A stretch of DNA of 64,000 nucleotides from Bathynomus jamesi (GCA_023014485.1 JAJOZX010005797.1:100001-164000), one strand, 5' to 3'. Positions 1 to 10,111 are shown, numbered from the stretch's first letter. Notes: generated by a model not told the origin, from the letters alone. Made by a program: numbers and translations.

Positions 1-506
1 ACAATCCCTGAAACTCTACTCTCTGGAAAGAAGACGCGAGCGGTACACAATAATATACGCATGAAAAATACCCGACAGCTGTATCCCTAACCTTAGAAAT
101 GAAATAGAGACACCCTGGAATGAGAGAAGAGGCAGATTCTGCTCTGTCCCAGCTGCGGTAGCGCAGGGAGGCCATGAAAACGAGGATGGAAAATATTCTC
201 AGAATACGAGACCCGAAACTTTTCATTGTATTACCAAAAGAATTGAAAAACCTCCGCACACCAACCTCAATAATTTTAAGAACTAGCTTAACACGTTCTT
301 GTGTAAAGTCCCGAACCAGCCATGTGTGGCTGACTACGAGGGCAGTAGGAGAGCGGAAACCAATTCTCTTAATCAAATCTCACAAACTGAGGTGGGATGC
401 TGCAGAGGGATCGACCGCAAGTCGATTCTGAACCGTGGTTCGAAACCATCCAACCTTTCAAAGGTTCCGTGCGATGATTCCTCATTTCACGAAGGTCGAG
501 CTTGTC
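1..506. other. Intergenic sequence, no recognised gene
   Basis: I see no gene. Short open frames here share no recognisable domain. Around 437-450 the text GTGGTTCGAAACCA resembles a pol III B box, so a decayed tRNA-derived repeat is possible but no A box was found at the right distance. Confidence 0.5.
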
Positions 507-557
507 GCTCTCTCCTCTCTCTCTCTCTCTCTCATCTCTCTCGTCTCTCTCTCTCTC

Positions 558-603
<46 letters not shown>
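507..603. repeat. (CT)n followed by (TA)n microsatellite
   Basis: A CT-rich stretch to about 562 passes directly into about 40 bases of pure TA. All open frames crossing it are repeat translations (runs of Ser-Leu and Tyr-Ile) and are not genes. Confidence 0.97.
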
Positions 604-606
<3 letters not shown>

Positions 607-1217
607 CCCAAAACAAGTATAACCTTTTTAAATTTCTTTTTGCTGTTGTAATAGTTTTATACTTCGTCGGAAGCTTTTAAAACTTAATTCCTCATCTTTC
701 ATCTTCCTTTTAATCTTAAATGAATTTGACTCTATAAAACTCGCTACAGGTCATTAATTTAAGGTGAAAGAACCGCTTATTTCCCCTTTTACGTTCATCG
801 GTTGTACGGATGAGCAGAAAAATATTTTGCGAATGAGCGTCTCATTGTAACGGTTGCTTTAGACGCCAGTTGAAGTTCGGTGGAAGGAACGTGGGAGGGC
901 GCTCTATTCGCTTTCGGTTTCAAATTATATCTTCTCTAGCTTAGCATGACGTAACGCGTATTCATCTATTGCAAACGGAGTGCAATTTAACGAACAATTT
1001 TAAAATATTAACGTCGTGTTACGGCAAAAAATAAAAAAAAATAAAAACTTGCTTTTAAGATAGAAATCAATTCGTTTATTGACTTTTCTTTTAACTGCCC
1101 TTTATATAGGTTTTATTTTGATGTTTTTTGTAAAGTATTCAAGGTTAAATAACTTTTTTTGGTTGTATTAACAAATATTATTGTCATTAACGGCTTTTAT
1201 TGTTTCAGTTTTAGTGG

Positions 1218-1218
<1 letters not shown>
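604..1218. other. No recognised feature
   Basis: AT-rich unique-looking sequence without a credible open reading frame, repeat end or RNA gene that I can identify. Confidence 0.5.

Positions 1219-1265
<47 letters not shown>
1219..1265. repeat. (TA)n microsatellite
   Basis: Pure TA dinucleotide run that directly abuts the tail of a SINE copy at 1266. Confidence 0.97.
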
Positions 1266-1267
<2 letters not shown>

Positions 1268-1543
1268 ACGTAAAGAACGACGCTTGTATAGGAGAATATT
1301 CCGCGCAAGATGAGAAGGGAGAACGAACAAATGAAAAAATGAGGTAACCACCCGGGAATCGAACCCGGGATCTTCCGATTGCCGGTCAGATATGATAACA
1401 ATTACAATCGGAAGATCCCGGTTCGATTCCAGGGTGGTTACCTCATTTTTTCATTTGTTCGTTCTCCCTCCTCATCTTGCGCGGAATATTCTCCTATACA
1501 AGTGTCGTTCTTTACGTTAATTATACTGCGTGTTTGCAGTTGA

Positions 1544-1546
<3 letters not shown>
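1266..1546. repeat. tRNA-derived SINE, head-to-head inverted pair
   Basis: A minus-strand copy (1266 to about 1402) meets a plus-strand copy (about 1403-1546). Each carries the same tail (AACGTAAAGAACGACGCTTG) and a pol III B-box-like GGTTCGATTCC within a T-arm-like segment (CCCGGGTTCGATTCCCGGG or a close variant). The tRNA 5' half with the A box is missing at the junction. The same family recurs at 9571-10030, 10442-11010, 18091-18303 and 47084-47160. Family identity is from the sequence; SINE status follows from tRNA-like promoter boxes plus a shared unrelated tail. Confidence 0.85.

Positions 1547-1614
<68 letters not shown>
1547..1614. repeat. (TA)n microsatellite
   Basis: Near-pure TA run, starting directly at the 3' end of the SINE tail. 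Confidence 0.97.
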
Positions 1615-1616
<2 letters not shown>

Positions 1617-1732
1617 CTTATTCGTTATACTTGCTAAAGATCACAATGTTAATTTTGGCCAAATTGTTAAACTAACTTTAATAATTACCCGACTTTAAAT
1701 TAGTTCATAAATATATACTATATAACCTTAGC

Positions 1733-2061
1733 TAACCTTGGTTTTGCTTCCGCCCCAATTGTTCATTCTAACGAAGGTGAAGCTCGTTGTTCTACCTTAG
1801 ACTACAGCTTAACGTGGAATCCGAACCACGACCCACCACGGGTGGTCAAAAATTACGAAGTCCTCGCCCAGTCGATCTCATGACCTCCCAGTGTCTTAAC
1901 TACAAGGCTACCCAGGATACCCATGTATCTACCAACCAATTTTTACTCTATGGAAAGATGAACAGCTGGGTTTGCTGCGCGCCGAGTGCAGTCACCGGGT
2001 ATCGAACCCGGGGCTGGTGGATTCGTATTCAGCGATGATAACCACTACATTATCGAGGCGC

Positions 2062-2062
<1 letters not shown>
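1733..2062 (-). repeat. Second tRNA-derived SINE cluster
   Basis: The stretch 1984-2062 read on the minus strand is tRNA-like: an A-box-like TAATGTAGTGG, a B box GGTTCGATACC and a pairing T-arm. A second B-box-like GGTTCGGATTCC lies on the minus strand near 1811-1830 with an A-box-like stretch upstream. The leading part (1733-1795) matches the head of the SINE at 18091. It is probably two overlapping decayed SINE copies. Neither is a functional tRNA: the arms are imperfect and no clean cloverleaf forms. Confidence 0.65.
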
Positions 2063-2105
<43 letters not shown>

Positions 2106-2108
<3 letters not shown>

Positions 2109-2324
2109 GGTGAACCAAAAGTAGGTGGACAGTAGGTTGAATACGGTTTGTGTTATATTATATTATAACTATGGTGTTCATTATAACTATGGTGTTTGTG
2201 TTATATTATATTAAATATTATAACTAAATTTATTTAAATTTTATTTTGTATTATAGTATACAAAAAAATTAAATATGTATTCTCAAAATAAACGTTATCA
2301 TTACTGTCCACCTACATTTGGTTC

Positions 2325-2328
<4 letters not shown>
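2106..2328. mobile_element. Short MITE with terminal inverted repeats, TA-flanked
   Basis: The ends pair as GGTGAACCAAAAGTAGGTGG and its near-complement over about 28 bases, with TA on both outer sides. The 223 bp interior has no coding capacity and includes a short duplication (ACTATGGTGTT). TA flanks and length fit a Tc1/mariner-mobilised non-autonomous element. Confidence 0.8.
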
Positions 2329-2367
<39 letters not shown>

Positions 2368-2729
2368 GTGGCACTGAGTAGGTGTAGTGAATCGCGGTGT
2401 CAACTCTCGTTACCAAGGTGACGTCAAACAAAGGTAATGAATGCCTTCTTATATAGGTTAATTTAGTCAACTTACCTAATTCGAGGTTTCAAGACAAAGA
2501 AAATGAAAATGCAGCTGAGAAGAGGGAAAACACAAAAAGAAGAAAATACTGGAAATGAGGTAAAAGGTCAGACTAAATTTAGTTCCTTTACAGGGGTGGG
2601 GAAACCCTCGCCCGCGGGCGAAATTTCGCCCACGAGCTAATTTCAATTCGCCCGCTTAGGTATTTATTATTTACTAAAAATTATTTATTTTCAGCCCAGC
2701 AAATAGCTTTTTAAAATACATCTTATATA

Positions 2730-3356
2730 CAGCGTGTCCCAAAGAAATGTATACCCACTTTGTTCGATAATACCAGCTATGAGGATAATAAATATATTAC
2801 TTTTTATATGTTTTTTAATAAAGAATTTTCTCCTGAATCTAAATATGTAATTATTTTTATTAAAAATTGAAAAACAAAAAAGTTACAGATGTTTAAATTA
2901 TAATTATTATTTTCGAGACCATGTGCGATATTTTCTAATATTTTTGCATGTATACGAGATAAGTTTGAAACCGACGGCACTGTGCAAAACTTACAAAAAC
3001 AACGTTCTGGAAGACGTCGAACATCTTAGATAAAGTGTCATTTAACCATGGAATTTGTAAATTTTTTGAATTAACTAATAATTACAACATTTATGCTTCA
3101 ATATCAACACTAAACATAAGTATCTCAAAACAGTCGGTTAAAATATTAGAAAATATCGCACATGAAGTCTCGAAAATAATAATTATAATTTAAACATCTG
3201 TAACTTTTTTGTTCTTCAATTTTTAATAAAAATAATTACATATTTAGATTCAGGAGAAAATTCTTTATTAAAAAACATATAAAAAGTAATATATTTATTA
3301 TCCTCATAGCTGGTATTATCGAACAAAGTGGGTATACATTTCTTTGGGACACGCTG
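2730..3356. mobile_element. Foldback mariner element with about 215 bp inverted arms
   Basis: The ends CAGCGTGTCCCAAAGAAATG and complement are flanked by TA (2728-2729 and 3357-3358). The arms (about 2730-2945 and 3141-3356) are near-perfect inverted copies, so the single strand would fold into a long hairpin. The unpaired centre keeps a piece of mariner-like transposase (2952-3029). Its ends and protein resemble the element at 55268-56160, so both belong to one mariner-like group. Confidence 0.88.
2952..3029 (+). pseudogene. Mariner-like transposase fragment
   Basis: About 25 codons in one frame read IRDKFETDGTVQNLQKQRSG followed by RRRTS and a stop. This matches residues between the two helix-turn-helix parts of the transposase encoded at 55382-56071 ([12 protein letters not shown]...RSGRPRTS). 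It is a relic inside the foldback element and cannot make an enzyme. Confidence 0.85.
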
Positions 3357-3649
3357 TATATAAGCTTAAAATTTGCCAGACGCCCGCGGAGGTGTTTATG
3401 TTATCGATTTTCGCCCTTGGTACTGAAAAGTTTCCCCACCCCTGCAGTTTAAAAGGATCTTTTAAACTCTTCTCCTCCCACCTTCAGATGGGGGGTGGAC
3501 ATAGTTTAAAAGGTCAGTATTAAGGGGGGGGGGCTAATTTAACAGGTTTTACTTATCTTATTTACATAATAGAATTTTTGAGATATGTATATAAGATACA
3601 TATCTTGAAAATTCTATTATATTCTATCATATTTCCGGTTTAAAAATTC

Positions 3650-3856
3650 GGATCACCTGAAGATCAGGGGCCCCCCCCAGCCTTCTTTAGTTAGCTTTAC
3701 AAGGCTAACTAACGAAAATATCACGACTTAACCTAGCCATTCGTCAAGGGTGTACAGTTGACCTAACGATTGGTTAGGTTAGGTCGTGATATTTTCGTTA
3801 GTTAGCCTTATAAGGCTAACTAGAGAAGGCTGGGGGCCCTGATCTTCAGGTGATCC
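3650..3856. repeat. Palindromic MITE, family P, full copy
   Basis: The ends GGATCACCTGAAGATCAGG pair with their complement at 3838-3856; inside, GTTAGCCTTATAAGGCTAAC-like and CTAACGATTGGTTAGG blocks pair again, so most of the 207 bp is one imperfect hairpin. Related copies lie at 17565-17845, 29374-29530, 51540-51620 and 62106-62225. No coding capacity. Confidence 0.88.
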
Positions 3857-4002
3857 AAAAATTCTATTACAGGGTTTTGCAGTCAACTTTCTTATATTTG
3901 CAAATTAACTGTCGCGAAAATATTTTGTCGAACTGTATTAAAGGTTCTGGAACTAAGATCAACCATAGATAGATAATCCCATCAGTACCGTTCCAGTTTG
4001 TA

Positions 4003-4565
4003 ATGGACAGACATTATTTTCGTCAAAATATTTTGCCTTTAATTGGAGAGGAACCAGAGCCAGCAATTGAATGGCTCAAGCGCAACGGTTTACTCAGACA
4101 GAGACTTAATTGCAAAACCTGTGGTGTTGCGTTAAACTGGACAAAATATTCCAAAACAAAGGACCGTTAGTGTTGGAAGTGTCAAAATAAAGACTGCTCG
4201 TCCGCTTTATGGAGCTGTTCATAAAGCTCGTCAAACGCCGGGATGCACAAACACCTCTACCTATTATTCAAACTGTAGTACAACCCGGATTAATCATACA
4301 TTCCGATGAATGGAGGGCTGATCGCGGCATTCAAGGGTTAGGATTCCAGCACCGGACTGTAAATCATAGTGTTAATTTTGTTGAGCCAAACGGTGCACAT
4401 ACGCAGCACATAGAATCTTACTGACACAAACATAAACAACGCATTAAAGAAATGATGGGATGCAAGCGCGATTTCTTACACTGGTACCTGCAAGAATTTA
4501 TGTGGCGCGATAGATTTAATCGAAATGCTTTTAATAACTTATGTGAGCATATTAAAATATTTTAG
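4003..4565 (+). pseudogene. Merlin / ISXO2-like transposase pseudogene
   Basis: From the ATG at 4003 the frame gives an N-terminal zinc-ribbon-like part (CKTCG ... CWKCQNKDC) with a stop at the position just before the second cysteine pair. After a gap, a different frame from 4209 gives PGLIIHSDEWRADRGIQGLG, then HRTVNHSVNFVEPNGAHTQH and IESY, a stop, and a C-terminal EFMWRDRF block. The order IHSDEW (catalytic Asp), TVNHS, GAHTQxIES (catalytic Glu) and EFMWR is diagnostic of the ISXO2/IS1016 DDE domain. The part carrying the first catalytic Asp is missing, so internal deletion plus stops leave it dead. Confidence 0.9.
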
Positions 4566-4771
4566 CCTATGTAAATAATGGTTCTCTATTTATTATATGT
4601 TTGCAATAAATAACAAATTTGTTGTCATTGTTTTCTTATCTTATTTTGGTTAATTTGCAGAGTTTAAACTTTGTGGGGGATATAGTTGAAAATATCAACA
4701 TTGGGGTGGTTATTGTCGAAAAGGGTATGTTGGGAGGGGGGGGGGGAATAGTTTAAAAGATCCCTTTAAAA

Positions 4772-5220
4772 CCTTATCGGACTGGGTATACCCCTGGATT
4801 TCCATAGAAATCGGGGCACCTTCCAAACGTTGCATACCCGCCAGAACCCGAAAGGAATAGGTATAGTAAAATCCCCGCTATCACTTTTTCATTAATTGCA
4901 TTTGTTTGTATTCGCGCAGAATAATGAAGATAAGGAAGATAAGTTTAACGTTGTGCGAGAATCTGATACAATGCGAATTCCCTTCCGATATAATACTAAA
5001 CAGAATTACCCTAAATTGGTATAAGGAACAGAGAAGAGGGACGGTGACAGCCCCGTTGTCAGTAATTTCTTTGGTTCGATCTATCTTCCGAGATTTGAAA
5101 TCCTATTTTCCAAAATACTTCGTCTTCTTTCGAGGATTTAAAATAACAAACCAACTAACTATATTCTGTAAGAAAATGATCACTATCTTTCAGAGTAATT
5201 TCTTTTACAGTGTAACGTGA
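4772..5220. other. No recognised feature
   Basis: A 104-codon open frame (4906-5220, plus) has no similarity or motif that I recognise and runs into a TA tract; I do not call it a gene. Confidence 0.45.
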
Positions 5221-5228
5221 CTATATAT

Positions 5229-5276
<48 letters not shown>

Positions 5277-5593
5277 CAGGGTGTCCCATAAGTCCGCTCT
5301 CATAGGAAAATTTATTTTAAATTAAATTTACAAAAGTGAGACATTAGAACTAACACAAATGTTCAAATTGATGTCCTGTTTAGGGACCGTTTTTGTTGCA
5401 GGTAGAATAACGCGCAGTGGCTAATATCGAAGTGAGTTACACTCCTGAGGAAAAGGCGTAGGTGTAACTCACTTCCATTAAAAAGGCTCAAAAACAAGAC
5501 ATAAATTTGAACATTCATTTTAATTCTAATTACTTTTGTAAATTTAATTTAAAATAATTTTTTTCTATCAGAACGGACTTATGGGACACCCTG
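5277..5593. mobile_element. Mariner-type MITE, 317 bp, TA-flanked
   Basis: Ends CAGGGTGTCCCATAAGTCCG and complement, TA on both outer sides. The first 20 bases match the ends of the DD41D element at 8309-9516, so that family probably mobilised it. The arms are AT-rich and the interior is non-coding. Confidence 0.88.
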
Positions 5594-6056
5594 TATATAA
5601 ATTTTAACCTATACACCAGCTATTCCCAACCTGTGGTACGCGGAGCTCATTTAGGTGTTACGCAACAGGGTTATAGATACGCAACTCGCTAATTCCTAAT
5701 TGCTTTTATGATAAATCTTTCAAAACGAAAAATATTAACTGTATTTGAATAAACGACGACTTTTCCGACCGCGGTTAGGGAAATTAGTTAACGATAAACG
5801 CGCGAAGCCAAAATCAAGATTTTTTTATTCAGTACAAAATAATATTCACCTAAAAACATAAAAATAAAAAAAAAATAAAAAAAAATAATAAAATATTGAA
5901 AGAATAAAATAATATTACCAATTAATGATTTTTAGGAGTTCCAGAAATTTTGTTTTTAGGCGAACTATTTTCCAAAACTGTATTTCACTTTATGATACAT
6001 AGTGTGTTATCAGCTTGACAAATATATACTGTATTTTCCTATCAAATATAGTATCA
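5594..6056. other. Possible hAT terminus, otherwise nothing seen
   Basis: Near 5614 the text CAGCTATTCCCAACCTGTGG resembles the outer end of hAT elements, but I could not find the matching other end. The remainder is AT-rich and non-coding. Confidence 0.3.
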
Positions 6057-6208
6057 TGATAATAAAAACCCACTCTAATAGACAGAGTTTATTTCCACAA
6101 CAGTTTCACAACATTCGTTTTTCTGTATCCACCCGAAGAGGATGCCAGTGGGCATCGAAACTGTTGTGGAAATAAACTCTATCTATTAGACTGGGTTTTT
6201 ATTATCAT
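6057..6208. repeat. Palindromic Penelope-type terminal repeat
   Basis: ATGATAATAAAAACCCA pairs with its complement at 6208, and the hairpin continues through ATAGACAGAGTTTATTTCC and CAACAGTTTC. The apex holds a hammerhead-like core (6133-6160). Similar head-to-head structures are at 6427-6943, 11967-12140, 55087-60297 and 60930-61350. Confidence 0.7.
6133..6160 (+). ncRNA. Hammerhead-ribozyme-like core (degenerate)
   Basis: CCGAAGA, a pairing stem GATGCC/GGCATC and GAAA fit the CUGANGA - stem II - GAAA order, except C in place of the conserved U. Probably inactive or weakly active. Such motifs are known in the terminal repeats of Penelope-like retroelements. Confidence 0.5.
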
Positions 6209-6360
6209 AATTTGTCCTTCACTTATTTTATTTTTACTACTGATTATGAAATCTCGAAGTAAAGTGTTTCTATGACAACCTATTATAGGCCTATTACGTA
6301 AAATAAGCTAATATACTTTATATGAGTTTGAACGACGGTCAGGATCGACATGCGGTCAAT

Positions 6361-6395
<35 letters not shown>

Positions 6396-6477
6396 AATTG
6401 AAGGGTTTGTTCTTGGGGAACCGTAACTTAGTAAGGAATAAGAGGACGAGGAGATGGTACGTGTTTATTTACAAACG

Positions 6478-6505
6478 TTTCGGAAATTTCAGTTTCCATC
6501 ATCAG
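6478..6505 (-). ncRNA. Hammerhead-ribozyme-like core, canonical CUGAUGA...GAAA
   Basis: On the minus strand: CTGATGA, then TGGAAACTGAAATTTCC (stem II, GGAAA pairing with TTTCC), then GAAAC. All invariant core positions of CUGANGA and GAAA are present. Stems I and III were not verified by folding. Confidence 0.65.
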
Positions 6506-6871
6506 TGCTAAAAATTTAAAATCAAATATAACGAATGAATAAATATAATGAACAGAAAACCCTTATACAATATATTTATATAAACGTACGATATTAATAG
6601 TATATTTACAGTATATATTAAGTACTTAAAATAAAAAATATATATATATATACTGTATATTGGTTCACCCTCCTATATTTTATATATATTTATATATTTT
6701 TTTTCATTTTTAAATACTTAATATATACTATAATGAATATCATAATGAATATCATACTATAATGAATATCATAATGAATATCGTACGTTTATATAAATAT
6801 ATTTTGTATAAATTTTCTCTGTTCATTATATATTTATTAATTTTTTTATATTTGATTTTAAATTTTTAGCA

Positions 6872-6900
6872 CTGATAATGGAAATTGAAATTTCGAGAAA
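6872..6900 (+). ncRNA. Hammerhead-like core, degenerate partner copy
   Basis: The inverted partner of the core at 6478. It reads CTGATAA instead of CTGATGA and GAGAAAC instead of CCGAAAC, so the catalytic core is damaged. Confidence 0.45.
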
Positions 6901-6943
6901 CGTCTGTAAATAAACACGTACTATCTCCTCGTCCTCTTATTCC

Positions 6944-7010
<67 letters not shown>
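6944..7010. repeat. (TA)n microsatellite
   Basis: Pure TA run directly abutting the right arm of the inverted repeat pair. Confidence 0.97.
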
Positions 7011-7015
<5 letters not shown>

Positions 7016-7375
7016 TATAAAGTAGTCAAATTTTCTATTACTGTAATCGACATTATAACGTTACAGTTACTTGTTAAAACTCTAAACCGTAATAATAAAA
7101 TCAATACAATAATGACAAATTCCTTTAAAACAATAAAACTATCACCAACAATTTTAACGACTTCACTAATATTATTAATAAGCTTACCTGACACAACCAA
7201 ACGGACTTCTTCAAAGTCGATTTGATCCTCCAAGCCAAGCTGCAAACCGTTTTACGCGTAAGGAAGGAATGAGCTAAAGAGAAGTCTGCCACTATATTTA
7301 TAGGCGGAGACATTCTATGACGTCATGGCACATAAATTTATGACGTAGCTTTGATTGAACACCACACCGTAGTAC

Positions 7376-7376
<1 letters not shown>
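7011..7376. other. No recognised gene
   Basis: The open frames here have no recognisable domain. On the minus strand a CTATAAATATAG-like element (around 7290-7300) precedes one frame, but without a protein match I would not call a promoter. Confidence 0.4.
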
Positions 7377-8036
<660 letters not shown>

Positions 8037-8298
8037 TAATGGCACGTAACATGATATTCCACCCAATACGTTTATTCCTGGTGTGTTTATTGCCTCTTCT
8101 TCCACCAGATAAGGATTTTGGGGACTGTAATAAACACAATTGTGCCTTTTAACTTGACCATTCAATTTAAACTGAGCTTCGTCAGTCCAGAGTACTCTGT
8201 CCTCGAAGCCTTCATTATCATCACATCTTTCAACATTCACAAAACTCTTCACGTCTGTCCGAATCGTTTTCATTGAGCTGTTGCATTAGGCGCTGCTA
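8037..8298 (-). pseudogene. Mariner-like transposase fragment
   Basis: The minus strand encodes VLWTDEAQFKLNGQV and then CVYYSPQNPYLVEEEA, NTPG; TDEA holds the first catalytic Asp of a mariner DDD domain. A frameshift upstream separates it from LMQQLNENDSDRREEFCEC, the end of the DNA-binding half. The fragment is cut off by the GATA/TA tract on one side and by the element at 8309 on the other. It is a different mariner from its neighbour. Confidence 0.85.
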
Positions 8299-8308
8299 TA
8301 TATATATA

Positions 8309-9512
8309 GGGTGTCCCATAAGTCCGGCATCATAGGAGAAATTCATATTTTTCTATTTCTACAAACCATAATTCATATTTTTTTCTTTCTACAGGCCATA
8401 ATGTCTGTGAGCAAGGAAGAACGAATCCAGATAATTCTACTCATAGGAAATCGGAGTCAAAGAGAGGCCGCTGCTGAATTTAACAGACTGCATCCAGTCC
8501 GCGAGCCAATAACACAGAGTTGTGTTAGCAGACTTGTTGCAAAGTTTAAGGAAACAGAATCCATAGAAGATAAACCACGCAGTGGACCTTCAAGGAGGTC
8601 CACTGACGATGATACAGCGACTGCTATCCTGGCTCATTTTAACAGAAGTCCCAATAAGTCTCTTCGGCGATTGTCCGCCGAGACAGGAGTGTCGAAAAGT
8701 AGCATCCATCGCATTCTTCAGGCTCACAAATGGCATCCATATAAACTTCAGATCCTACAGAAATTAAGCGAAGATGATGATCCCGACCGGCGGATGGAAT
8801 TTTGTGAACGGGCTACGGAACAATATGCTCGGGATGCCAATTTCCCGTCCACCATTCTGTTCAGTGACGAGGCTGTTTTTTATGGAAATGGTGAGGTAAA
8901 TCGACAGAACACCCGCTACTGGTCTCAAAACAACCCTCACTGGTATACCTCTTCAAAGGAACAAGGTGCATCTCGGGTGATGGTATGGTGTGGCATTTGG
9001 AAGGATCGCATCATAGGCCCACTCTTTTTCGATGAACGTGTCACTGGAGGCACCTACCTACGTATGCTCAAGGAAGAAGCATTTCCCAATGTCTTGAACG
9101 AAGGAAATTTCCCAACATGGTTCCAGCAAGACGGCGCTCCTGCACATTACAGCACCCAAGTAAGGGAATACCTGTATCAACAATTCCCTGGTCATTGGAT
9201 AGGACGTCGAGGGCCTGTGGAATGGCCAGCTAGAAGCCCGGATCTCACGCCACTAGATTTTTATCTCTGGGGCCACTTGAAAGCGTGGTATACGCAGAGA
9301 AAATTAGGAGTGTTGAACATTTGCGGCAGCGCATTATTGGGGCATGTAACACCATTACTCCTGACATCATTCACCGTGTGCTTGCTGACTGGGTATCACG
9401 TCTGAATTTGTGTATTGAAAACAATGGTGGACATATTGAGCACGTTCTGTGAATAAAAGCTTTTGTTTTGCCTTTTTTTATTATTTTTCCTATGATGCCG
9501 GACTTATGGGAC

Positions 9513-9516
<4 letters not shown>
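8309..9516 (+). mobile_element. DD41D mariner-like transposon, nearly intact
   Basis: Perfect 29 bp inverted ends (GGGTGTCCCATAAGTCCGGC...) are flanked by TA on both sides. The 1.2 kb length, single transposase and AATAAA just after the stop (9453) fit a complete mariner-type unit. It is the best preserved element in the window; one frameshift near the transposase C-terminus is the only lesion I see. Confidence 0.95.
8401..9452 (+). pseudogene. Mariner-like (DD41D) transposase, one frameshift
   Basis: Cut-and-paste transposase acting on the element's own inverted ends. I start at 8401 (MSVSKEER); the upstream in-frame codons are terminal-repeat sequence. Residues 1-125 form paired helix-turn-helix DNA-binding domains (SQREAAAEFN; GVSKSSIHRIL). 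Catalytic residues are D156 (LFSDEA), D244 (QQDGAPAHYS) and D286 ([13 protein letters not shown]), with 41 residues between the last two. Near 9282 one base appears missing: the frame then wanders to a stop at 9405, while the other frame continues SVEHLRQRIIGACN to a stop at 9450-9452, giving about 350 residues if uninterrupted. Recently inactivated, by inference. Confidence 0.93.
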
Positions 9517-9564
<48 letters not shown>

Positions 9565-9570
9565 ATATAT

Positions 9571-9830
9571 ACATTCAACTACAAAGAACACGCAGTATAA
9601 ATAACGTAAAGAACGACGCTTGTATAGGAGATATTCCGCGCAAGACGAGAGAGAGAGAACGAAACAAATGAAAAAATGAGGTAACCACCCGGGAATCGAA
9701 CCCGGGATCTTCCGATTGCCGGTCAGATGCGATACCATTACACCATGGGCCTCACTCTTCCAAATGCCGTAATTCTTCTACATCTCGCAGAAACCAATGC
9801 CCCAAGGGGGCACCTCCCGCATGCCGTAAC
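9571..9830 (-). repeat. tRNA-derived SINE, full-length copy
   Basis: The minus strand runs from the head (GCATGCGGGAGGTGCCCCC) through a tRNA-like part (GATCCCGGGTTCGATTCCC) to the shared tail ending AACTGCAAAG-like sequence at 9571. The A-box region is present (TGGTGTAATGG on the minus strand). TA tract directly on the tail side. Confidence 0.85.
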
Positions 9831-9837
9831 ATTATAT

Positions 9838-10030
9838 ACATTCAACTGCAAAGAACACGCAGTATAAATAACGTAAAGAACGACGCTTGTATAGGAGATA
9901 TTCCGCGCAAGACGAGAGAGAGAGAGAACGAAACAAATGAAAAAATGAGGTAACCACCCGGGAATCGAACCCGGGATCTCTCTCTCTCGTCTTGCGCGGA
10001 ATATCTCCCATACAAGCGTCGTTCTTTACG
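9838..10030. repeat. Truncated SINE plus inverted tail fragment
   Basis: A minus-strand SINE (tail plus B box) reads as far as the start of its B-box arm at about 9976 and then switches to a plus-strand tail (CGTCTTGCGCGGAATATCTC) ending at 10030, so tail meets tail in a hairpin arrangement. A TA tract follows. Confidence 0.8.
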
Positions 10031-10038
10031 ATATATAT

Positions 10039-10081
<43 letters not shown>

Positions 10082-10111
10082 TATATATATATTATATATA
10101 TATAATATAGT
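10031..10111. repeat. (TA)n tract with interruptions
   Basis: TA run broken by a few AATA units; the open frames over it are artefacts. Confidence 0.95.

Larger units (their letters stand above)
2591..3444. mobile_element. hAT-like MITE split by a foldback mariner
   Basis: The outer ends are CAGGGGTGGGGAAA (2591) and its complement ending at 3444, the CAGGGG style common in hAT termini, followed inward by a GCCCGCGGGCG-rich segment. The element is interrupted at 2728-3358 by a separate TA-flanked foldback element. I could not find a clean 8 bp target duplication, so the hAT assignment rests on end sequence alone. With the insert removed it is about 220 bp and non-coding. Confidence 0.65.
3455..4763 (+). 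mobile_element. Merlin (IS1016/ISXO2-type) DNA transposon, decayed
   Basis: Inverted ends GGATCTTTTAAACT at 3455 and the complement ending at 4763 are bordered by TTTAAAA on both sides (3448-3454 and 4765-4771), a 7-8 bp direct repeat consistent with the 8-9 bp duplications known for Merlin. The interior holds a decayed transposase (4003-4565) and a later palindromic MITE (3650-3856). The element sits immediately beside the hAT-like MITE ending at 3444. Confidence 0.78.
6427..6943. mobile_element. Penelope-type terminal repeats, inverted pair
   Basis: Left arm 6427 to about 6640 (minus) and right arm about 6700-6943 (plus) share GAGGACGAGGAGAT, ACGTGTTTATTTACA, the hammerhead-like core and a TATATAAACGTACGATA stretch, in opposite orientation. 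The centre is AT-rich and carries a tandem duplication of AATGAATATCATA. No reverse transcriptase is present between them. Confidence 0.72.

Noticed and set aside
8311..8400. Upstream start for the DD41D transposase at 8311
   Set aside because: The extra 30 codons are translated terminal inverted repeat and an internal duplication; the family-like start is MSVSKEER at 8401.
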